The position numbers were made by a program, and so were the translations under genes. A DNA stretch of 42,187 bases from assembly GCA_944323735.1 (NCBI GenBank), contig CALUTO010000016.1, forward strand, positions 1 through 42,187, given 5' to 3'. This DNA comes from Candidatus Gastranaerophilales bacterium (lineage in GTDB: Bacteria > Cyanobacteriota > Vampirovibrionia > Gastranaerophilales > Gastranaerophilaceae). Shown here piece after piece: positions 35,897 through 42,187 of this stretch. The notes beneath the pieces were generated by a model. The model did no database searches. It had not been told where the DNA came from and saw nothing but the letters and a program-made list of their open reading frames with translations. Each line of letters starts with the position of its first letter. The stretch's first letter is position 1.

Positions 35897-36733
35897 TTAC
35901 AATATCATCAAAACATCACGAATAACTTTAGCACAAACAGCAGTAGAAACCCCGCTGCTATCATAGTCCGGTGCCAGTTCCACAACATCAGCTCCTGCAA
36001 TATCAAAATCTTTTAAATAATAAAGCCACCCGCACAATTCTTTATAACTCATACCGCCCGCTTCAGGAGTACCTGTACCGGGCATAACAGATGTATCAAG
36101 GACATCAATATCAATTGTTAAAAATATTTTTTTATCCCGGAAACACTCAAGCTCCTCAACTCTGTGAATAAGCGTTCCGTATTCGGACATAAGTTCAAAT
36201 TCTTCTTTTAATCCGGAACGTATACCAATCTGGCGTATATTATGAAAACCCGTTAATTCTCCTATGCGGCGCATTACAGAAGCATGAGAAAGTTTTTCAC
36301 CCAGATAATCTTCTCTTAAATCAGTATGCGCATCAAAGTGTACAACTGCCAGATTCGGATATTTTGTTAAACAGGCTTTTAACGCAGGCAAAGTAACAAG
36401 GTGCTCACCGCCTATCCCTAAAAATTTTTTTCCGTCTTTATAAACCTGCAGCACATTTTCTTCAATTAAATCAAGTGATGCTTTAGTATTGCCCAGAGGA
36501 AATTCAAGCTCACCTGCATCGAAAAATTTTACATCACAGAGTTCTTTATCAAATACAGAAGAATATTCTTCCAAACCCCAGCTTGCCGGACGCAGCACCT
36601 CAGGCGCAAACCTGCTGCCGGGACGATATGAACACGTGCCGTCAAAAGGTAAACCTATCATTACAATTTTCGCTTCATTGTAATCAGGCACTGACCCCAT
36701 CCAGTCACGTGAAAGAAACGGCCCTTTCAGCAT
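35897..36733 (-). CDS. speB: Agmatinase/ureohydrolase family enzyme
   Basis: 278 aa. A binuclear manganese hydrolase with all ligand motifs: GGEH, HFDAHTDL and TIDIDVLD, followed by GTGTPEAGG. It is probably agmatinase (agmatine to putrescine and urea), feeding polyamine synthesis; other ureohydrolases (arginase, guanidinobutyrase) share these motifs. It starts 7 nt after the pilO-like stop, so it is probably in the same transcript, an odd pairing of metabolism with pilus assembly. Confidence 0.88.
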   Translation of the reverse strand: MLKGPFLSRDWMGSVPDYNEAKIVMIGLPFDGTCSYRPGSRFAPEVLRPASWGLEEYSSVFDKELCDVKFFDAGELEFPLGNTKASLDLIEENVLQVYKDGKKFLGIGGEHLVTLPALKACLTKYPNLAVVHFDAHTDLREDYLGEKLSHASVMRRIGELTGFHNIRQIGIRSGLKEEFELMSEYGTLIHRVEELECFRDKKIFLTIDIDVLDTSVMPGTGTPEAGGMSYKELCGWLYYLKDFDIAGADVVELAPDYDSSGVSTAVCAKVIRDVLMIL

Positions 36734-36740
36734 ATCAAAC

Positions 36741-37295
36741 CTATTTCTTTGAATACAAAGCTATATTAACTGTACCCAGAAGAATTTTTTTGTTTCTTTC
36801 ATAGGGTTTTATGTCAACTTTTGCTATATTTATCAGGTACGGATAATTGTATATGATATCAAAATAGGACTTGAACTGGGAATATGTACCTATCAACTCC
36901 AGTTTTACAACACAAACATTATAAAAATCTTTAATGTTGTCATAAATTATATCACCTGTGGGAGCAGTATTATATTCAATTGAACGAAGTTTCATATTAT
37001 TTTGTTTAGCAGCAGATATAATATCCTCAAACATTATACCAAAACTGGACATCATATCTCCGGAGCTTTCAGCTTCGTTTGCATAAATTGGTTTTGCGTC
37101 CTGTCTTGCACGCATTTCTTCCTGCTGTTGTTTTTGCTTCAGTGCATTGACTTCATTTTTTAAGTTTTCAACAGCGACTTTTTGGCTTTCCAGAGTTTTG
37201 TATGCATTATAAGCATCCTGAGGCTTCGGGAAAATCATATACCCGCCGATACCAAATGCAATTATTAACGCTACTACAAATAAATTCTTATTCAC
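36741..37295 (-). CDS. PilO-like type IV pilus inner-membrane protein
   Basis: 184 aa. One N-terminal membrane helix (4-21) and a periplasmic coiled coil (about 27-65, LESQKVAVENLKNEVNALKQKQ) lead to a ferredoxin-like periplasmic domain, LELIGTYSQFKSYFDIIYNYPYLINIAKVDI, typical of PilO. It would pair with PilN to align the pilus motor with the envelope. It starts with GTG, with AAAGGA 6 nt upstream. It is 28 nt after the PilMN-like gene. Confidence 0.8.
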   Translation of the reverse strand: MNKNLFVVALIIAFGIGGYMIFPKPQDAYNAYKTLESQKVAVENLKNEVNALKQKQQQEEMRARQDAKPIYANEAESSGDMMSSFGIMFEDIISAAKQNNMKLRSIEYNTAPTGDIIYDNIKDFYNVCVVKLELIGTYSQFKSYFDIIYNYPYLINIAKVDIKPYERNKKILLGTVNIALYSKK

Positions 37296-37323
37296 GGTTT
37301 ATCCTTTCGAGTTTCACACAAAA

Positions 37324-39003
37324 TTACTGAAGCGTAGGCAAATCCTGTATTTTAGGAATTCCGCCGTCTGCAGGGGCATTCGGGTCAACAGGTAAAGGAT
37401 TGCCATTCGCATCTACACCTGCTGCAGCAGCAGCTGCTGCTTCTGCGGCCTTCGTTATAGCATTTACATAGTTTGAATTTGTCAATTCAAATGTATAAAT
37501 CAAATCAGTTGCCTGCTCTATATCAACATAAGCATTTTCATCTTTAATTCCCAATTTAGAAAGGACTAATGATGAATTAGGAACCTGCGATTTTAACCCC
37601 CTAAAGAAAAGATATACATCATCAACTGATACAGTTTCACCTTTTATTGCAAAAGAACCGTTGTCATCTGCATAGAAGGTATTCAACCATACTTTCTGCG
37701 GTATATCTACACCTATAGCACTGTAATATGATATAGTGCTTGTCATATTTTCAACCAGTCTCTTTGAGGCGGTATAAATGTCAAGTTTACCTTTATTCTG
37801 TTTTAAATCGTCAAGTTCTTTTTGCAGTGCCTGCTGTTCTGCCTGAAGTGCACTTGTAGAACTTTCAAAAGATGCAATTGTTTTTTCCAGAGCAAATTTT
37901 ATACCAAAAGAAACTCCTATAATAACAGCCATAACAAGAACCGTTATAGTCGTAAGAAGTTCTTTTGTAATTTCATGACCATAAAAATCAACTGTATCCG
38001 GTGCTTTATAGTCGTTAATATCAAGGAAATTAAACGAAACACTATACTCTCTTGCTTTATATATTGCAGAACCTATAGCCTCCGGGGTAATCAGAGGAAT
38101 ATAGTTAGGTAAAATATTCAAATCAACATTCATAATTGAATTTTTTGCGTACTTGTTACATTCAAGGAAGAGAACTTCTCCGGCTCTTTTCATTTGAATA
38201 GCTAAAATTTCCGCACTTATATAGTTTGTCTCGCTTATAATCATCAATCTGTCTGACGGGAATTTTGAAAGAGCGGCAGAAGCGGCCTGTCCGACTGCAA
38301 TATAAACCTCATCACTGTTAAATGATTTAAGGGCAAGCGGATCTTCAAAATAATCAATAACATTGTAATGATTCATTGAAAATATAGCATAGCTGTTCTG
38401 TGAAACAAGTAAAATATTCCAGTTTTTATTGCCCTGGGCAAAATTTTTGGTAATCTCTGTATATTCCAGAGTTTTTAATAAAGAAGAATATGTGTTTTCT
38501 ATAGCAATCAAATTTGCGCCAATATCAGCAAATATTGTTTTTATTGCTTCAACAACACCTTCTTGAAGAGCTGCGTACAAGACATATCTGTTTTCTGTTT
38601 TATTATTTGCCTGCACTTCCATCCAGCTGACAACAGGTGTATTTTTCTTGAACAGATAAGTTTGTTCGACGTCAGACACCAGTGCGGTGGTAACGCTCTC
38701 ATCATCGAGCGTAGTCGGAAGATAAGTATGTGAAAAATGAACATTTGGCAAATTAACAACAACGTTCGAGTTTGAAGGACTTATTCCGAGTTCTGAATAC
38801 AACTCAAGAATGCTGTTTCTAAAAGCATTATAATCTTCAATCTCTCTTGTTGAAGGATTATAAGCCAATGGACGATTTGCATATTTAACAACCGTCTTTG
38901 TTGCAAGGTCAACCTGTATCATTTCCAGCCCGACGTTTAATGAGACAGAGATACCGATAGTTACCTTAGATTTTGATCCTAGATTTGATAAAAAACTACT
39001 CAT
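37324..39003 (-). CDS. PilM-PilN fusion-like pilus assembly protein
   Basis: 559 aa. The first ~330 residues fit the actin-like PilM fold: TIGISVSLNVGLEMIQ at the start, then VVVNLPNVHFSHTYLP and a second lobe with EVYIAVGQAASAALSKF. FNFLDIN at 325-331 is the short PilN motif that normally docks in PilM. A membrane helix (about 350-370), coiled coil (375-405) and periplasmic PilN-like domain (about 420-510) follow. The tail has an Ala-rich run and a Pro/Asp-rich end. PilM and PilN, usually separate, are joined here. A similar layout could occur in type II secretion (GspL). Confidence 0.75.
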   Translation of the reverse strand: MSSFLSNLGSKSKVTIGISVSLNVGLEMIQVDLATKTVVKYANRPLAYNPSTREIEDYNAFRNSILELYSELGISPSNSNVVVNLPNVHFSHTYLPTTLDDESVTTALVSDVEQTYLFKKNTPVVSWMEVQANNKTENRYVLYAALQEGVVEAIKTIFADIGANLIAIENTYSSLLKTLEYTEITKNFAQGNKNWNILLVSQNSYAIFSMNHYNVIDYFEDPLALKSFNSDEVYIAVGQAASAALSKFPSDRLMIISETNYISAEILAIQMKRAGEVLFLECNKYAKNSIMNVDLNILPNYIPLITPEAIGSAIYKAREYSVSFNFLDINDYKAPDTVDFYGHEITKELLTTITVLVMAVIIGVSFGIKFALEKTIASFESSTSALQAEQQALQKELDDLKQNKGKLDIYTASKRLVENMTSTISYYSAIGVDIPQKVWLNTFYADDNGSFAIKGETVSVDDVYLFFRGLKSQVPNSSLVLSKLGIKDENAYVDIEQATDLIYTFELTNSNYVNAITKAAEAAAAAAAGVDANGNPLPVDPNAPADGGIPKIQDLPTLQ

Positions 39004-39076
39004 TTACTAATTCCATGATTCCAATTTTTTACTAACACATTACAAAAACTGTAAGTTACTTATAATTATATTATAG

Positions 39077-39082
39077 TATAAT
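39077..39082 (+). promoter_or_regulatory. -10 element upstream of the rlmB-like gene
   Basis: A perfect TATAAT lies 38 nt before the GTG start at 39120. The best -35 candidate (TTACTT at 39056) is weak and only 15 nt away, so the call rests mostly on the -10. Confidence 0.4.
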
Positions 39083-39119
39083 GATTATGGCAATAAATAA
39101 AGAGAAAGTAGTTTAAACG

Positions 39120-39875
39120 GTGGATAAAAACAGCATAATATACGGCAAAAATACTATATTTGAAACACTTTTGTCAGATAAACGGCAGATTAATAAAATT
39201 TTCATTTCTAAAAGTGTAAATACTGACGGAAAAATTCAGGAAATCATTGATTTAGCACGTATAAAAGGCATTGTGTTCCAGTTTGTACCAAAAGAAAAAC
39301 TCGCAAAATACTCAGAATTTCCCCATCAGGGAATTATTGCACAGGTCTCACCCGTAAAATACACAAATTTTGAAGAATTTTTAACAACCGGCAGTGAACA
39401 CAAAAAACTTATCATTTTAGACGGAGTAGAAGATCCGCACAATGTCGGCTCTATTATAAGAACAGCTGTTTGTGCCGGTTATGACGGAATTATAATCCCG
39501 TCAAGAAGAAATGCCCAGATAAATGCTACAGTAGAAAAGTCATCAGCAGGTGCAGTTAACCACATAGCAATAATTCAGGTTAATAGTCTTTCGAATACAA
39601 TCGAAAAACTCAAAAAACACAACTACTGGATAATTGCGACAGACGCAAAAGGAAAAGATAATTACTTTGACATTGATTATTGCAATATGAGCTTTGCACT
39701 TATTATGGGCGGAGAAGAGACAGGGGTTTCGAAAAATAATTTGAATAAATCAGATTTCATTGTTAAAATACCAATGTTAAGAAATTTTAATTCACTTAAT
39801 GTTTCTAATGCAGCTTCTGTAATAATTTATGAAAGTGTAAGGCAATGGTTACAATCATCTAATGATAGTGTATAA
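39120..39875 (+). CDS. rlmB: TrmH/RlmB-family rRNA 2'-O-methyltransferase
   Basis: A 251-aa SPOUT enzyme. An N-terminal L30e-like substrate-binding domain (about 1-80, IIYGKNTIFETLL) precedes the knotted methyltransferase domain, with motif 1 LDGVEDPHNVGSIIRTA, motif 2 IMGGEETGVS and motif 3 IPMLRNFNSLNVSNAASVIIYE. It most likely methylates the ribose of a conserved 23S rRNA guanosine (G2251 in E. coli). It starts with GTG and has a weak RBS. rpoD follows 28 nt downstream, so the two may be co-transcribed. Confidence 0.9.
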   Translation: MDKNSIIYGKNTIFETLLSDKRQINKIFISKSVNTDGKIQEIIDLARIKGIVFQFVPKEKLAKYSEFPHQGIIAQVSPVKYTNFEEFLTTGSEHKKLIILDGVEDPHNVGSIIRTAVCAGYDGIIIPSRRNAQINATVEKSSAGAVNHIAIIQVNSLSNTIEKLKKHNYWIIATDAKGKDNYFDIDYCNMSFALIMGGEETGVSKNNLNKSDFIVKIPMLRNFNSLNVSNAASVIIYESVRQWLQSSNDSV

Positions 39876-39903
39876 TTTTATTAACAAATTTTAAGAGGTC
39901 AGA

Positions 39904-40902
39904 ATGGCAAATAAATCCGAAAAATATTCCCATGATGAAAATCCGGAAGAAACAGAAGAAGTTTCACTGGAAGAAATAGAATCGGAACCTGATGATGAAG
40001 AACTCATCATGTCTGTAGATGAGCCAAAAACCGCTGAAAGTGTCAGTTCTGTTAACGCTGACGACTCGGTAAAAATATATTTGCAGCAAATAGGTAAAAT
40101 TCCTCTTTTAACACCCGAAGAGGAGCTTGCAGTTGCGCGTGACATAAAAGAACACAACTCTGACAGATCAAAAGAAATTCTTGTCAATGCAAACCTGAGG
40201 CTTGTTGTCAGTATTGCAAAAAAATATATAGGCAGAGGGCTTTCGTTTCTTGATTTAATACAGGAAGGCAATATGGGTCTGATGAAAGCAGCGGAAAAAT
40301 TTGATTATGCAAAAGGATACAAATTTTCGACCTATGCAACCTGGTGGATACAACAGTCTATTACCCGTGCAATAGCTGATAAATCAAGAATTATTCGTCT
40401 GCCTGTTCATATGATAGAGACGCTGAGCAAAATAAAAAAAGTCACAATGGATTTAACAACCGAAACAGGAAAAGCCCCGTCAAAAGAAGAAATTGCATAC
40501 AGGGTAGGCATTCCTGTTAGCAAACTTTCTGCACTGATAAAATCAGCACAATCCACAATCAGTATCGAAACACCGGCAACAGTAAAAGATGAATCATCAA
40601 AACTCGGCGACTTTATTGTGGATGAACACACACTTTCCCCGGACACAAAAGTCACACAGGAAAACCTCTTCGACGATATAAGAAAAATGCTAAATCAGCT
40701 AAGCCCAAAAGAACGTGATGTTCTGATTATGAGATACGGACTAAACGATGACGGTGCCAGAAAAACACTTGAAGAAATCGGCTCAAGATACGGTGTTTCA
40801 CGTGAACGCATCAGGCAGATAGAAAACAGAGCCATAAGCAAACTTAAAAAAATCTGCAAAAACCATAACCTTAGCAAAAGTCTGAAAAATTATTTTAATT
40901 AA
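39904..40902 (+). CDS. rpoD: Primary (or group 2) sigma-70 factor
   Basis: 332 aa. After an acidic N-terminus (1-50) without region 1.1, region 1.2 ([21 protein letters not shown]) is followed by regions 2.1-2.4 ([25 protein letters not shown], then [18 protein letters not shown]), region 3, and region 4 with [15 protein letters not shown] and helix-turn-helix [19 protein letters not shown]. The short form resembles cyanobacterial SigA/SigB-type factors. Whether it is the primary factor or a group 2 paralogue cannot be decided from one window. RBS AGAGG is 5 nt before ATG. Confidence 0.93.
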   Translation: MANKSEKYSHDENPEETEEVSLEEIESEPDDEELIMSVDEPKTAESVSSVNADDSVKIYLQQIGKIPLLTPEEELAVARDIKEHNSDRSKEILVNANLRLVVSIAKKYIGRGLSFLDLIQEGNMGLMKAAEKFDYAKGYKFSTYATWWIQQSITRAIADKSRIIRLPVHMIETLSKIKKVTMDLTTETGKAPSKEEIAYRVGIPVSKLSALIKSAQSTISIETPATVKDESSKLGDFIVDEHTLSPDTKVTQENLFDDIRKMLNQLSPKERDVLIMRYGLNDDGARKTLEEIGSRYGVSRERIRQIENRAISKLKKICKNHNLSKSLKNYFN

Positions 40903-40920
40903 CAGTATACATAATTAATT

Positions 40921-40950
40921 TAAACGGAAGATTATAAAATCTTCCGCTTA
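40921..40950. terminator. Hairpin between convergent rpoD and SFG gene
   Basis: CGGAAGAT (40925-40932) pairs with ATCTTCCG (40939-40946) around a 6-nt loop, with outer A/T pairs after one mismatch. T-rich DNA follows on the minus strand. It probably ends transcripts from both sides. Confidence 0.7.
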
Positions 40951-40962
40951 AAAAGTAATCTT

Positions 40963-41382
40963 TTACTTTGAATATTTCAAAAAATCTTTTTTTAGTTTAT
41001 CTGCGGTTTTTACAATCACATCGGCAAGTGTTTCTTTTGATGTAGCTTTGTCAACATATACCCGTCTGTTTGTATGCTTAACTTTCTGCGGTTTTTTCTC
41101 AGTTCCGAACAACTTTGCCAGAAATTTTTCTTTTGGTGTTTTTGGAATAGCAGTAACATAAATATCAAAATTGTTACATGTGACATCCTTAATCAAAGAT
41201 GATCTCGGAAAGACATGAATATTCACGTCTTTAGCAAGCTCGCTAAGAGGTTTTCTTGCATTTTCAGCTTCACTAGCCGCATAATTTCCTATCTTTCTGG
41301 CAATCAGATTTTTTGGCGGCATATTCAAAGACATACCGAAAGAAGATTTACTATTTGAATTACAAATGCTTTTAATTTTCAT
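40963..41382 (-). CDS. SFG-leader protein of unknown function
   Basis: 139 aa. The leader MKIKSICNSNSKSSFGMSLN has SFG at 14-16, then a basic, probably soluble alpha/beta body (FDIYVTAIPKTPKEKFLAKLFG, then NRRVYVDKATSKETLADVIV). There is no signal peptide or membrane helix. The RBS GGAGGAG is 2 nt before ATG, a short spacing. I do not recognise a family. It is the sixth protein here with this leader and, at 16 residues, one of the simplest examples. Confidence 0.7.
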   Translation of the reverse strand: MKIKSICNSNSKSSFGMSLNMPPKNLIARKIGNYAASEAENARKPLSELAKDVNIHVFPRSSLIKDVTCNNFDIYVTAIPKTPKEKFLAKLFGTEKKPQKVKHTNRRVYVDKATSKETLADVIVKTADKLKKDFLKYSK

Positions 41383-41461
41383 TACTCCTCCATGTCACAT
41401 ATACTTGTTACTTTATTATTTTATAACAATAAAGATTTTGCAATAACATTACTATTATATT

Positions 41462-42160
41462 GAAGCTTTTAATGGTGAAGGTGTGCAATAATCGCTGATG
41501 TTCAGGAGGTTAAAAATGCAGCATGAGGTTTTCGTTTTCGCATAACAACTGTCATCCTGAAGCGTTGATTGGTGAAAGTGTGCAATAATCGCTGATGTTC
41601 AGGATCTTAAAAACGCAGCATGAGGTTTTCGTTTTCGCATAAAACTGTCATCCTGAAGCATTGATTGGTGAATGAGTGCAATAATCGCTGATGTTCAGGA
41701 TCTTAAAAACGCAGCATGAGGTTTTCGTTTTCGCATAATAACTGTCATCCTGAAGCGTTGATTGGTGAATGAGTGCAAATAATCGCTGATGTTCAGGATC
41801 TTAAAAGCAGTGAGAGAATTAAATAATCATTGCGACTTAAAATACGCCTTGATTTAAACAATTTTGCCCAAATGGTAAGATGCTGAACATCCACACCTGC
41901 CTCACACATCCCCAGCCCTGCGCTTCAGCATGACAGAAAGATGTCATCCTGAAGCGTTTAATGGTGAATGAGTGCAATAATCGCTGATGTTCAGGATCTT
42001 AAAAGCATTGCGAGAATTAAAAAAGCACCGGGCAAGAAATATCCCATGATTAAACAATTCCTCACTACCGGTAAGATGCTGAATATCCCCAACTGACACA
42101 CACATCCCCAGCCCTGCGCTTCAGCATGACAGAAAGATGTCATCCTGAAGCGTTGAATAA
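41462..42160. repeat. Tandem palindromic repeat array
   Basis: Three ~97-bp units begin near 41462, 41559 and 41655, each holding TGCAATAATCGCTGATGTTC. They are followed by two ~199-bp units (from about 41752 and 41951) with the same left end and a different right part. In the long units CGCTTCAGCATGACA pairs with TGTCATCCTGAAGCG (one mismatch, 6-nt loop) at about 41921-41956 and 42118-42153. No gene is seen from 41383 to 42187. The array may continue past the window. Confidence 0.85.
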
Positions 42161-42187
42161 AAAATTCGGGCATTGTGAAATGAATTA

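Noticed and set aside
41462-42160. CRISPR array
   Set aside because: Units are about 97 and 199 bp, and the DNA between the shared ends is itself repeated, so there are no unique spacers; no cas genes are in the window.

Overview
The window is a low-GC bacterial chromosome segment with closely packed, mostly housekeeping genes on both strands and short AT-rich gaps. The gene content suggests a non-photosynthetic, Gram-negative relative of the Cyanobacteria (Melainabacteria/Vampirovibrionia, most likely the gut order Gastranaerophilales). The pointers are a cyanobacterial-style primary sigma factor without region 1.1, a PilM-PilN/PilO pilus assembly locus, a Ski2-like helicase, DXP-pathway isoprenoid synthesis, a lone FlhB, and a set of proteins opening with a short Lys/Asn/Ser-rich leader that ends in Ser/Ala-Phe-Gly. 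This placement is an inference; there is no rRNA here to confirm it.

Layout. 1-1350: repeat-rich non-coding DNA, one tRNA-Arg(UCU) and a tRNA-like 5-prime fragment. 1355-4115: a DUF3137 membrane protein, a secreted polycationic protein and a HEXXH zinc-peptidase-like protein. 4119-6835 (minus): dnaA followed by pheS, separated by a dispersed repeat. 6951-7229: a small SFG-leader protein with a good promoter. 7222-10530 (minus): an overlapping operon of a CoA-dehydratase-activase-like Fe-S protein, two WYL regulators and yraN. 10842-12773: two adjacent paralogous membrane proteins with the SFG leader. 12770-13955 (minus): an ACT-like regulator, Hsp20 and a hypothetical protein. 14134-14234: a possible small RNA. 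14421-21136: a lysozyme-LysM-amidase giant, pheT, and a second LysM-amidase lacking the usual catalytic Glu. 21181-24044: HEAT-like protein, tatD, tlyA. 24350-27114: flhB, a FliA/WhiG-type sigma factor and a histidine kinase, apparently one operon without other flagellar genes. 27126-31346 (minus): class A PBP and an exported GH13 enzyme. 31593-33947: Ski2-like helicase with SFG-like leader. 34010-39003 (minus): winged-helix protein and pilMN-pilO-speB-dxr. 39120-40902: rlmB-like methyltransferase and rpoD. 40963-41382 (minus): another SFG-leader protein. 41462-42187: tandem palindromic repeats running to the window edge.

The most interesting signal is the shared N-terminal leader: six otherwise unrelated proteins (starting at 6951, 10842, 11853, 19745, 31593 and 41382) carry it, in front of very different bodies (small soluble, two-pass membrane, amidase, helicase). 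Recognised housekeeping enzymes in the window do not. It looks like a lineage-specific targeting, processing or docking tag. Cell-envelope remodelling is a second theme: two amidase-domain proteins, a lysozyme domain, PBP1A, a pilus assembly locus, FlhB and an exported GH13 enzyme.
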